From Brevibacillus centrosporus (GTDB lineage Bacteria > Bacillota > Bacilli > Brevibacillales > Brevibacillaceae), in NCBI RefSeq assembly GCF_003710815.1, contig NZ_RHHP01000015.1:1-64000 (forward strand): a stretch of DNA of 64,000 nt, written 5' to 3'. Under the pieces are notes generated by a model. It was given only the letters and a program-made list of their open reading frames with translations. It was not told the DNA's origin and did not search any database. The position numbers were made by a program, and so were the translations under genes. Within the stretch, counting starts at the first letter, position 1. Each line of letters opens with the position of its first letter. Below are positions 1 through 7,630 of the stretch, piece by piece.

Positions 1-163
1 AACTTTTTGGGGTCACTTCAGCTCCCAAAAGGGCTTGGCGGTTTTTTTGCGTTTCGTGGGCGTTCTGTGAAAAAAGGCGAGCAAGCCTGTGTCAGCTGTC
101 CAAGGAAAGCGGTCAAGTTTCGCATACGATGAGGAAACAGAAATCGCGGAAGGAAGGGATTCC

Positions 164-1252
164 ATGGCTACTTTTCGAGAAGCATTGCGAGCCAAGCAGA
201 AATTAGTGAAGGCATGGAAGAAAATGCCGCACGTCATAGGCATTGGCGTTGGTTTTGAGAAGGGGACTAAGAGAAAGGGCGGTCACTGCATCGTCTTGTA
301 TACTGCAAATGCGAGTGCGACGGTTGCGAAGCGCTGTCCGAAGCATGTCCATGTGAAGAAGCATCTCGCAAAGGGGCTTGCCAAAGTGCCTGTGCGGACC
401 ATCGCTTCGGGGCGCTGCTGCTGCCATCGAAAGTATCGTCGCAGAATCCGTCCTGTCGTCGCCGGCTACAGCGTAGGATACCCTGGCATATCCGGGACAG
501 CCGGTCTCATCGTCTCGCCGGCAGCCCGGCGAACCCGACGGTACCTGCTTAGCAACAACCACGTGCTCAACAGGAACAATACCAGTGGCTATACTGAAAC
601 GATTCAACCGGGAGGGGCGGATGGCGGACGATCCGGGATCAGTCGAATCGGAAGGCTGTACAGGTTTGTCCGGCTTCGTAAAAACGCGAACAACTACTTG
701 GATGCAGCCCTGTCCATCCCCACGTCCACTCGCCTGCTCGCTCCCCGTTATGCGACAGTGGGGGCGGTTAGAGGACATGTACCCGGCTATGCAGTAGGAG
801 CCAGGTTCAAAAAAGTGGGCCGTACGACAGGCCGGGTTAGCGGCGTGGTAGAGTCTATTCATACAGACATTGATGTGGATTACGGCTCTGTCGGCGGTCT
901 GGGTGTCATTCGTTTTCGCAACCAGACCGTCATCCGGGGCCAGAGAGCAATTTCATTGCCAGGTGACTCCGGATCGGTATGGCTTACCTCAGGGAACTAT
1001 GCGGCAGCCGTTAACTTCGCAGGCTCAGAGGATGGCAGACTCTCCATCTCGTTTCCCGTGCATTGGGCGATGCAGGCATTCGGAATCCGCGTCGCAAGGG
1101 CGAATGGCAGCATTGGACAGCTTCGTAGGGCAGCTGTAGGGCGCAGGAGGCGTGTGGGGTATACCCGTCCATTGACTGCGGCACAGCTGCGCCAGATCAT
1201 CATGAAAAAGGCAGCGATTAGGCGAACCGGCTCAAAAAAGAGGGGACGGTAA
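164..1252 (+). CDS. Trypsin-like (chymotrypsin-fold) serine protease, no signal peptide
   Basis: A 362-residue protein with the S1-family catalytic triad in order: His133 in LLSNNHVL, Asp180 in YLDAAL and Ser269 in LPGDSGS. The start at 164 is chosen because GGAAGGGA lies just upstream; the frame is open further 5' without a ribosome site. There is no hydrophobic leader, so it probably acts inside the cell or reaches the outside by lysis. A basic N-terminal segment of about 95 residues, with a Cys-rich stretch at 85-88, precedes the protease domain. Substrate is unknown. The triad is complete, so activity is plausible; the fold assignment is confident, the role is not. Confidence 0.8.
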   Translation: MATFREALRAKQKLVKAWKKMPHVIGIGVGFEKGTKRKGGHCIVLYTANASATVAKRCPKHVHVKKHLAKGLAKVPVRTIASGRCCCHRKYRRRIRPVVAGYSVGYPGISGTAGLIVSPAARRTRRYLLSNNHVLNRNNTSGYTETIQPGGADGGRSGISRIGRLYRFVRLRKNANNYLDAALSIPTSTRLLAPRYATVGAVRGHVPGYAVGARFKKVGRTTGRVSGVVESIHTDIDVDYGSVGGLGVIRFRNQTVIRGQRAISLPGDSGSVWLTSGNYAAAVNFAGSEDGRLSISFPVHWAMQAFGIRVARANGSIGQLRRAAVGRRRRVGYTRPLTAAQLRQIIMKKAAIRRTGSKKRGR

Positions 1253-1273
1253 CTGCTGACAAAGCTTCTTGGG

Positions 1274-2417
1274 TTAGCGAATACAATTTGCCAGGTCATC
1301 GAGCTTTTGCAGGACGAGCGCGGAGATGTCCTCCAGTGACAAATAGGCTGCTTCGGCTTCTTGCTGTCTTCCTGCACGAACCAGTTGATAGATCTCACGG
1401 ACGATATCATGGAACCGGCAATGCGGCTCCTCCAGCTGCTGGAAGGCAGGCAAGGAAGAAATGCTTGGATTCCCTTTGACTTCCCTGTACCACGTGCCCA
1501 AACGGCATTGATGATGGTCGGCCAGGTCTTTTTCTTCGATATGGTGATAACCGAGCATGAAGTTGTACAGCCACCATTTCCACAGCAGATGATCCGTCTT
1601 GACGATCCGCAGATAGTGCTTGGCTTTGAGCTGAACTGTCTGGCTGACACTCATTTTGTGCAAGCTGCTCCTGCGCGATCGAGGCGATGTGTCCTGTGGA
1701 ACGGCTGACGTTTTTCAATGTTGCCGACGATTTCCTCGAGCAGCTCGATGGCATCCCGCGTTTGACTGACTTTTTGGGTGACGTGGTCGCTCATCTGATC
1801 AGCTACGCTGCGGATGACCTGTACGACCTGCGAGATATTCTCAATGGAAGTCATCAGGTGAGCGATCTTGGTCTTCATTTCATAAAACTCATCGGCCATG
1901 GACAGGAACCTGCTCAGGGAAGACTGGATGATTTCTTTGCCAGCCATCGCCTGCTCCATCGTGGTGGTAGCGTTTTCAGCAACATGCTGGGCAGAGTGGG
2001 CTATCCTTTGGACGGATTCGGACAGCTGCTCCGAGGCATTTTGCACCGTGCTGGCTTCCTTCGTTGTTGTCTCGACTGTATCGAGGACGTGCTTGATCTT
2101 GTCGATTTGCATGACGAGCTCGAGGACGTGAGGAGTAGGCTTGAATGATGGCGGGAATCATATACTCGTATATACGTAAATAGGAGCCTGTGTACCATTC
2201 GGGAGCCAGACCGATCCGGCTGTGAACCTCACCGATTTTCTCGCGGCCGGCGACAAATGCATCATCCATTTGACTGGCAGGGAGTGACTGCAGGTGACGG
2301 CGGAACGAACTCTTTCAGCATCTCATAATGTCGATCGGTGATGGAATCCAAATGCTCGTGGAGCAGCGGATCCGGCTTCCGGATTCGCTCCATATCCTCC
2401 TGGTTGATTCTTACCAA
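1274..2417 (-). pseudogene. Decayed globin-coupled chemoreceptor (HemAT-like) with C-terminal CZB domain
   Basis: Pieces of one chemoreceptor lie in order in different minus-strand frames. At about 2417-2310 is the start of a protoglobin domain (VRINQEDMERIRK, then LLHEHLDSITDRHYEMLKEF). After a frame change at about 2305-2150 comes the rest (RRHLQ, then REKIGEVHSRIGLAPEWY), resembling HemAT. Another frame (2112-1690) carries MCP coiled coil, but the conserved hairpin tip ([16 protein letters not shown] type) is missing. The last frame (1663-1274) holds a CZB zinc-binding domain with conserved His and Cys residues. Several frameshifts plus at least two internal losses mean no functional receptor is made. 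Known HemAT proteins are haem-based oxygen sensors for aerotaxis; that role is inferred for the ancestor. Confidence 0.85.
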
Positions 2418-2449
2418 ACATTTCGATACCCCGGTCTATTCATAAAACA

Positions 2450-2474
2450 CGACCTATTCGGAATGAATAGGTCG
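2450..2474. repeat. Perfect 10-bp inverted repeat, 5-base loop
   Basis: CGACCTATTC and GAATAGGTCG are separated by GGAAT, just upstream of the decayed chemoreceptor. No T-tract follows on either strand, so a terminator is unlikely. An operator in the old promoter region of the receptor gene is the simplest reading, but no partner is identified. Confidence 0.5.
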
Positions 2475-2585
2475 TTGATGGCTTCATTATATCATTTGCC
2501 CAAATCACAGAGGGAGGGCGAGGAGGCCAGATCTATTAGGAAATTGTGAAATGTTTGTAAAGAAGAACATAAGTTTCATCCTATC

Positions 2586-3014
2586 CTATTCAAAAAAAGT
2601 CATATGATCCTTTTCCTGCCGATAATATCCAAGCCGATCCTCGAGTGTACCTGTATGCAGTTCGAATTTGTGTCCATCAGGATCGGTAAAGTAAATAGAG
2701 CGCTTGTCACGCACGTCGCGTTCCCGGCCAGGCAAGATGGAGACCTCGTTTTTTTGGAGGTGCTCGAGCCAGGAATCAAATGTCTCCTCGGCGATTGAAA
2801 AGGCGAGGTGGGTGTAGGACTGATGGATCTCCTGACGAGGAATGTCCACCTCTTCATTCAGAGCCAGCCAATATCCGTTCCAATCGAAATAAGCCAGCTT
2901 TCTCCCGCGGACGAGTGGTTTGGCTCCCAATACATCGCGATAAAAGACAAAAGACCGTTCCAGATCGGACACGGAAAAAAGGAAATGATTAATCCCAGAC
3001 GGTTGAAGCAACAT
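2586..3014 (-). CDS. fosB: Metallothiol transferase FosB (fosfomycin resistance)
   Basis: A 142-residue VOC-superfamily protein very similar in pattern to Bacillus FosB. Motifs include [13 protein letters not shown] near the N-terminus, [42 protein letters not shown] and DRLGYYR. The expected metal ligands are the His of GINH, the His of YTHLAF and the Glu of KFELH. FosB enzymes add bacillithiol or cysteine to fosfomycin, opening its epoxide; they are cytosolic dimers. The start at 3014 has a strong GGGAGGAG ribosome site 6 bases upstream. Length matches the family (about 140). It stands alone between a pseudogene and an unrelated small gene. Confidence 0.93.
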   Translation of the reverse strand: MLLQPSGINHFLFSVSDLERSFVFYRDVLGAKPLVRGRKLAYFDWNGYWLALNEEVDIPRQEIHQSYTHLAFSIAEETFDSWLEHLQKNEVSILPGRERDVRDKRSIYFTDPDGHKFELHTGTLEDRLGYYRQEKDHMTFFE

Positions 3015-3153
3015 AATCTCCTCCCAATAATCCCCATACGGGTTTATAAGCCCATTTTACGAGAGGGAGAGACATTTGACCAGTAGAGCAGGAAGGCAAA
3101 TCCAGACAAGGGAAGTCCCCCTCGGATTTGCCCACTGCCGGTAAGGGAAGGTC

Positions 3154-3387
3154 TTACTTGGATTGTTGTTGCTGTTGTTGCTGCTGCTGCTGCGTTTGGA
3201 TGGTGGATTGCACCTGGGACACCATGGTTTGCGCCTGGGCGATTTCCTGAGAAGCTTGTTTGAGGGCTTCTTCCGCGAGCTGCGGGTTTGCAGCAGATTG
3301 CTGGATGGCTTGGTTGATCATCGTTTTCGCGAGTTCAGTAGAAACTTCCGCTTTTTTCAGGGAGTCCGTATTGATTTGGCTTGGCAT
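3154..3387 (-). CDS. Small hydrophilic protein with C-terminal polyglutamine tract
   Basis: A 77-residue protein starting MPSQINTDSLKKAEVSTELA and ending in ten consecutive glutamines followed by SK. The start at 3387 follows GAGGAGG; the frame extends upstream but without a ribosome site. The middle is predicted helical, rich in Ala, Gln and Glu, with no hydrophobic segment or cysteine. The glutamines use mixed CAG/CAA codons, giving a trinucleotide repeat near 3165-3195. I do not recognise the family. A soluble helical or spore-associated protein is possible, but nothing proves it. Confidence 0.7.
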   Translation of the reverse strand: MPSQINTDSLKKAEVSTELAKTMINQAIQQSAANPQLAEEALKQASQEIAQAQTMVSQVQSTIQTQQQQQQQQQQSK

Positions 3388-3525
3388 GCTTGTTCCTCCT
3401 CGAAGTGATGTTGGCAGAGCACCACAATAATTTGTCCGCTCTCCATGTCGAATATGTATGCAAGGCAGAAGCCCAACCGCTTGCGCTTCTGTCTGCATAC
3501 CCTTGATAGGAGGGAGGAATGCGGG

Positions 3526-3999
3526 ATGAAAAAGAAATGGGTGCAAGCGGTGAGAAATACAGAGCGAGCTTTTTTTACCATCGTGCTCTCCGCCAAAAAA
3601 CGAGTAGGCAACCGTGGGAGAATACTGCCTCCGCGTTTTTCATCGGTCGCAAAAATTCGCCGGTTTCTGCAAAAGAGCATGACTCCCTGCCTGGCGAGCC
3701 GCGTGATCAGAAATCTGGATTTACGCCGGATCAACGGTCGATTGGCAGTGCCGGTAGGGGATACGATCGGAGCTCCACCTATTGTAAAAACACAGCTGCT
3801 TTCACGGTGCGGATCGAATGTCACGTTAGCTGTTTGGTTTGCCTTTGATCAGAGCGACCGTTTTTTTCGCGTGTACCAGCTGCGAAAAAGAGCAGATGGA
3901 AGGTGGATCGTCGTAGGGCGTCATCCTCTTGACTACCCGTTTAGCTTGCCCGGACGTGAGCGGACGCCGTTGGCAGGATGCTGTGCCCGGTGCATGTGA
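3526..3999 (+). CDS. Hypothetical basic protein
   Basis: A 157-residue protein beginning MKKKWVQAVRNTERAFF. The start at 3526 is supported by AGGAGGGAGG about 8 bases upstream. The protein is rich in Arg and Lys; the C-terminal half contains a likely beta-rich segment (VWFAFDQSDRFFRVYQLRKR) and ends with CCARCM, a possible metal- or thiol-active tail. No signal peptide or membrane segment is evident and I do not recognise a family. It is preceded divergently by the polyglutamine gene. Coding status rests on the open frame and the ribosome site. Confidence 0.55.
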   Translation: MKKKWVQAVRNTERAFFTIVLSAKKRVGNRGRILPPRFSSVAKIRRFLQKSMTPCLASRVIRNLDLRRINGRLAVPVGDTIGAPPIVKTQLLSRCGSNVTLAVWFAFDQSDRFFRVYQLRKRADGRWIVVGRHPLDYPFSLPGRERTPLAGCCARCM

Positions 4000-4008
4000 G
4001 GAAAGAAA

Positions 4009-4084
4009 GAGGGAGTCGAAAGCACGAAAAAGGGCATAGGAACAGCTGCCAGCGCTTTGTGTCGTGGTCTCCCTCTCTTCATTT
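4009..4084 (+). terminator. Possible long-stem terminator
   Basis: GAGGGAG at 4009 pairs with CTCCCTC at 4069-4075, with a second CACGA/TCGTG pairing inside. The following sequence is only moderately T-rich. It would end transcription of the gene at 3526-3999. Confidence 0.35.
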
Positions 4085-4103
4085 CTGTAAGAAAAATCCG
4101 GTA

Positions 4104-4132
4104 TTGATTTTGGCTCCATTTGCCTGTATAGT
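4104..4132 (+). promoter_or_regulatory. Sigma-A promoter, probably for tRNA-Leu
   Basis: TTGATT at 4104-4109 and TATAGT at 4127-4132 are separated by 17 bases. The predicted start near 4139 lies about 110 bases before the mature tRNA, so a 5' leader would be removed by RNase P. Confidence 0.5.
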
Positions 4133-4249
4133 AATGAAGTATTGACGGTGCGAAATTTGTCGAAATTTAGGGGATGGCACAGCTTGGTAGAGCTCTTGGC
4201 TTGGACAGCCTGTTTTCCTGACCAGATGAAACCGTCGATATCATGATTG

Positions 4250-4332
4250 GCCGGTATGGCGGAATTGGCAGACGCGCGCGACTCAAAATCGTGAGGGAAA
4301 CCGTGGGGGTTCAAGTCCCTCTACCGGCACCA
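4250..4332 (+). tRNA. tRNA-Leu (anticodon CAA)
   Basis: The acceptor arms GCCGGTA (4250-4256) and TACCGGC (4322-4328) pair fully, followed by discriminator A and an encoded CCA. The anticodon loop reads CTCAAAA, giving anticodon CAA for UUG codons. A long variable arm (GAGGGAAACCGT region) marks a class II tRNA, and the T arm contains GGTTCAAGTCC. It is a single tRNA gene with its own promoter and terminator. Confidence 0.95.
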
Positions 4333-4364
4333 GCAATCTATACATAGTGCTTTTCTTACGTAAG

Positions 4365-4402
4365 GTGGGAAACAGAGTGTAAAACCTGTTTCTCACTTTT
4401 TT
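4365..4402 (+). terminator. Rho-independent terminator of tRNA-Leu
   Basis: GTGGGAAACAG pairs with CTGTTTCTCAC (one G-T wobble) and is followed by six T residues. Repeat copy 1 begins two bases later. Confidence 0.85.
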
Positions 4403-4404
4403 CA

Positions 4405-4489
4405 TACAGTAAGAATTTATAAGATTCATATCCAGTATAAGTGCAACTAAGACTGCCCCAAAAGGCTTGGCGCAGCCAAGTTTTCTAAT
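4405..4489 (+). repeat. Two-hairpin intergenic repeat, copy 1
   Basis: An 85-bp element running from TACAGTAAGAATTTATAAG to AAGTTTTCTAAT. It contains an AT-rich inverted repeat (TAAGAAT pairing imperfectly with ATTCATA in this copy) and a GC-rich hairpin (GACTGCCCC with GGCGCAGCC). The conserved middle reads CAGTATAAGTGCAACTA. It lies directly after the tRNA terminator. Copies 2-4 are at 13072, 14993 and 52322. Confidence 0.9.
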
Positions 4490-4558
4490 ATCTTGAGCCA
4501 GTAAAAGGGTACCAAAGCTTAAGTCCTGCTACAATGAGAGAAAAAGGAGGCTGATCTT

Positions 4559-5086
4559 GTGAGACTTTCTGGAAAACGTATCGTCTGCTATGTGGAGCAT
4601 GAATTTGAAGATCTCGAGCTGTGGTACCCCGTTCTTCGGTTGCGTGAAGAAGGGGCTGTCGTCGATCTCGTAGGGCCACAGGCGAATTATACCTATAAAG
4701 GAAAATACGGCGTCCCTTGCGTATCGGATAAGTCCATTCACGAAGTGCGCGCTGTGGATTACGATGGCGTTCTGGTTCCTGGCGGCTGGGCCCCCGACAA
4801 GCTGCGCCGCTATCCGGAGATACTCACCTTTCTGCAGGAGATGGACCAGGCGAAGAAGCCGATCGGGCACATTTGCCATGCTGGGTGGGTCCTGGTATCC
4901 GCCAAAATCCTCCAAGGTGTGAAGACGACGTCCACTCCCGGAATTAAGGACGACATGGAGAACGCTGGAGCGATTTGGGTAGACGAAGAGGTAGTCGTTG
5001 ACGGGCACATCATTGGCTCCAGACGCCCACCAGACTTGCCGGCTTATGCGAAGGCATTTGCGGACGTCCTCGCAGGGGAGTATTGA
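4559..5086 (+). CDS. DJ-1/PfpI family protein (class I glutamine amidotransferase-like)
   Basis: A 175-residue protein with the DJ-1/PfpI layout: RIVCYVEHEFEDLELWYPVLRL, then VPGGWAPDKLRRY, then the nucleophile elbow GHICHAGW whose Cys is the likely catalytic residue. Bacillus YraA/YfkM-type relatives are general stress proteins, and some family members are reported glyoxalases or deglycases. It is soluble with no leader. The start is GTG at 4559, supported by AAAAAGGAGG 7 bases upstream. It is a single gene after repeat copy 1, convergent with the germination operon. Substrate is not predictable. Confidence 0.88.
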   Translation: MRLSGKRIVCYVEHEFEDLELWYPVLRLREEGAVVDLVGPQANYTYKGKYGVPCVSDKSIHEVRAVDYDGVLVPGGWAPDKLRRYPEILTFLQEMDQAKKPIGHICHAGWVLVSAKILQGVKTTSTPGIKDDMENAGAIWVDEEVVVDGHIIGSRRPPDLPAYAKAFADVLAGEY

Positions 5087-5125
5087 ACAGGATTGAACTC
5101 GCCATCCAACCATATCGTTGCAAGC

Positions 5126-5153
5126 AAAAGCTCACCCCATAGGTGAGCTTTTT
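5126..5153. terminator. Bidirectional terminator
   Basis: AAAAGCTCACC and GGTGAGCTTTT form an 11-bp stem with loop CCATA. A and T tracts on the two sides serve both the DJ-1 gene and the opposing germination operon. Confidence 0.85.
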
Positions 5154-5304
5154 AAGATTTGGTCGGTCCCTTTTTCTTCCAGGGGGGATCGCCGAGTTCA
5201 TGAATTTTTGTATTGATTTTCAAAAAGAGATAGGGAATTAGAAACGAGAGGATGACACCCGTAAAAGTCAAGTAAGGGGGCAGCAGACCTAATAAATATT
5301 TCAA
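5152..5304 (-). CDS. Small membrane protein at the end of the ger operon
   Basis: A 50-residue frame beginning with TTG at 5304, seven bases after the gerC stop, with GGAAGGTGA as ribosome site. The product starts MKYLLGLLPPYLTFTGVILS and has one long or two short hydrophobic segments (residues 3-28), then a basic hydrophilic tail ending WKKKGPTKS. Its stop overlaps the operon terminator. Some Bacillus ger operons carry a fourth, D-type gene for a small membrane protein; this could be an analogue. Family membership is inferred from place and shape, not from similarity. Confidence 0.7.
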   Translation of the reverse strand: MKYLLGLLPPYLTFTGVILSFLIPYLFLKINTKIHELGDPPWKKKGPTKS

Positions 5305-5310
5305 TGAAAA

Positions 5311-6531
5311 TCACCTTCCGAGTTCGGCGCGATTGATCCCGCCAATGTTTCGGATGTACACTTGAGCGACCACTTTAATCTCGGATTTTCCGTACAAACG
5401 CTTGCCCTTTTCCCAATCGTTCTTGATATCTTTCCATAGATCCTTGTGGTATTGCTTCAGATGGCTGCCCAATCCGATGACGTCTACAGGAAGCTGCTTG
5501 TGCACCTTGGTAATCGTATCCCGGCATAGGCGTTCAATCTCGTTGGCGAATGCCAGCTGAAGCTTTTCCATCACCTGTTTGTTGAGCAGATCAATCTGGT
5601 CAAAGGACTCCATAATGGCCCCTTCGCATTCGATCTGATAGGTGAATTTCAAGTGCTCCTTGTTTCGTGTATCCGCGACGATGCTCCTTTTTGCCCCCGT
5701 AATGCTCAGGACACCCAAATCCTCTTTAAATTTGGCTTTCAAGAGGCCTCCTTTTATTTGGTTAGTCAGGAAATTAAGTCCCTCCGTTTCTTCCTCGCCC
5801 AAGAAACCCACCATGATATGATCGCTATTAAAAAGGGCGGCACCTGCTATCTTTACTTCCTGTTTTTCCGCCGTGATACGAGGCAGGGTAAAGCTGAACT
5901 GATTGAGGAGCTGCTCGTGTACATCTCCGATCCGCATGACAGGCAGCATACGTGCCGTTCTATCGTTGTTTTCTCCGATGGAATTGATGTACAGGGAAGG
6001 GAGCTTCTCTGTTTTCGGTTTCACTTCGATGACATTTTTGGCATCTCCCTTGGAAATAAAGACCTTGGTGCTGCGGCGTGCATCGGGATCGCGAAGCAGC
6101 ACATCGATGGCGTTGCCAAAGCCGTTTTTCGAGCGGGCGATTTCCTCGGAAAAGATGATGATCTTTAGATGCTGGTAAAAAGGAGTTCTGCTCGCACGGG
6201 TTGCAAATTCGCGCGATACCTCAAACAGGGAGTCACCCTCCGAGACGATGTTGAGATACGCTTCGTTCGTGGTGTTTTGACCGGTGGACTGACCACCAGC
6301 TACGAGTCCTCCGGGAATGACCATCTGGTTGGTAACCAGGAAACGCTGCTTTCCCTTTGGCTTTTCGGGCGCTTCTTGTTCCGCTTGCTCCTCTGCATTC
6401 TCGTTGCGGGGGGCATCTACGGCTACACCTACCACAAATCCGCGCTCTTCAATCTGTACCTGATCCCAGCACCCACTGACCAAAATCGTGGACAGAAGCA
6501 TGCTCACATAGAGACGTAATTTTTTACCCAT
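5311..6531 (-). CDS. gerC: Spore germination lipoprotein, Ger(x)C family
   Basis: A 406-residue lipoprotein: MGKKLRLYVSMLLSTILVSG precedes the lipobox Cys (LVSGC), followed by WDQVQIEERGFVVGVAVD, the hallmark N-terminus of GerC proteins. An acidic low-complexity insert (about residues 42-62) comes before the conserved GerC body (NEAYLNIVSEGDSLFEVSRE). GerC subunits sit on the outer face of the spore inner membrane as part of the germinant receptor. The start at 6531 overlaps the gerB stop by 8 bases, indicating coupled translation. Length matches the family. The germinant is not predictable. Confidence 0.95.
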   Translation of the reverse strand: MGKKLRLYVSMLLSTILVSGCWDQVQIEERGFVVGVAVDAPRNENAEEQAEQEAPEKPKGKQRFLVTNQMVIPGGLVAGGQSTGQNTTNEAYLNIVSEGDSLFEVSREFATRASRTPFYQHLKIIIFSEEIARSKNGFGNAIDVLLRDPDARRSTKVFISKGDAKNVIEVKPKTEKLPSLYINSIGENNDRTARMLPVMRIGDVHEQLLNQFSFTLPRITAEKQEVKIAGAALFNSDHIMVGFLGEEETEGLNFLTNQIKGGLLKAKFKEDLGVLSITGAKRSIVADTRNKEHLKFTYQIECEGAIMESFDQIDLLNKQVMEKLQLAFANEIERLCRDTITKVHKQLPVDVIGLGSHLKQYHKDLWKDIKNDWEKGKRLYGKSEIKVVAQVYIRNIGGINRAELGR

Positions 6532-7630
6532 TGCCCTTCACCCCGCGGAAAAAAGCAATGATCAATAAACAGATCGGTATCAGATAGACAATAATGAGAC
6601 CGAAATAAGTCAGCTTGTCTCCAAACGAAAAGAAGTCGATCAGGTTCTGTGGTAGCATCGCAATAAAGTAAATGATCGGCGAGAGGATCAGGATCCAGAC
6701 CATCTTGCCTACCTTTTTGAACATGGAAGTCAGATTGAGGACGGTAATATCCAGCCACATCGCGCTGGTATTGAAAATAGTCATGATCCAGATTGTAAAA
6801 AAGATAGACTCGACGCGTTCGAAAAAGCCGCCGGGAACCTCGACTTCCTTGGCCAGCTCGATCGTCGGAAACGTTAAGTTTTTCGCCACCTCCGCAGAGA
6901 ACACAGCGATCACAAACACGTAAATCGTCATGTACAGGACAACGGGAATGAGAAGTCCCAAAAACACAGATTTGCCTGCTTCCTCCGGTCGTTTCATGAG
7001 CATCGTATAGAAAAGAATAATCTCAAATCCGGAATAGGAAAGCCCGACATCCTTGGACCCCTGCAAAAGAGCTTTCCAGCTCGAAGAAAAGTACGGACGA
7101 ACGTTTTCGATTTCGACGAGAGGCTGGGCAAACACCAGTACTACTACGATGACGTACAAAACGACGGGCATAAACAAGAGGTTCAGGCGGAGCAGAGCAA
7201 CGCGCGAGCCTGCTACGGCATACTGCACCACCAGCAAAAAGCTCAGGGTGATCATCTCTACTGGCGTATTGTAAAACAAATATTGCTTGGCGATGGTGCC
7301 AATCGCACGCACCTCAAAAGAGACAAACAGCATCGTGTAGATGCAAATCAGGATGGTTAAGACGTAGCCGACCGGCTTGCTGGCAATCAGAGACGTGTAT
7401 TCAAAAAAGGATTGCCTGGGAAAGCGAGCGGCAAGCTTGGCAAGCAACCAGCCGATCAGGAAGGCAACGGCACCACTGATCACGATTGAAATCCAGCCAT
7501 CAAAGGCTCCCGTTGCTTTAGCCAAGGTGCGTGGGAATGTCAAGATGCCCACTCCGATAGTTACGGAGGCGATGTTGATTCCCATGTGGTTTTTGCTAAT
7601 CAGCTTTTCGGCTAATGTTTGAGCGCTCAT
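6524..7630 (-). CDS. gerB: Spore germination permease, GerB (APC superfamily)
   Basis: A 368-residue integral membrane protein with about ten hydrophobic segments. The N-terminus (NHMGINIASVTIGVGILTFP) is typical of GerAB/YndE permeases. GerB is thought to bind the germinant within the membrane. The ATG at 7630 overlaps the gerA stop in ATGA, and gerC begins inside its 3' end, so the three receptor genes are tightly coupled. Length is normal for the family (about 365). Confidence 0.95.
   Translation of the reverse strand: MSAQTLAEKLISKNHMGINIASVTIGVGILTFPRTLAKATGAFDGWISIVISGAVAFLIGWLLAKLAARFPRQSFFEYTSLIASKPVGYVLTILICIYTMLFVSFEVRAIGTIAKQYLFYNTPVEMITLSFLLVVQYAVAGSRVALLRLNLLFMPVVLYVIVVVLVFAQPLVEIENVRPYFSSSWKALLQGSKDVGLSYSGFEIILFYTMLMKRPEEAGKSVFLGLLIPVVLYMTIYVFVIAVFSAEVAKNLTFPTIELAKEVEVPGGFFERVESIFFTIWIMTIFNTSAMWLDITVLNLTSMFKKVGKMVWILILSPIIYFIAMLPQNLIDFFSFGDKLTYFGLIIVYLIPICLLIIAFFRGVKGNG

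Noticed and set aside
1..60. Fifth copy of the intergenic repeat at the window start (CCCAAAAGGGCTTGGCGG followed by T residues)
   Set aside because: It resembles only the loop region of the GC hairpin. The AT hairpin, AAGTGCAACT and AAGTTTTCTAAT are absent; an ordinary terminator explains it.
2586..3014. Glyoxalase I as the function of the small VOC protein
   Set aside because: [14 protein letters not shown] and [11 protein letters not shown] follow FosB closely, which is more specific.
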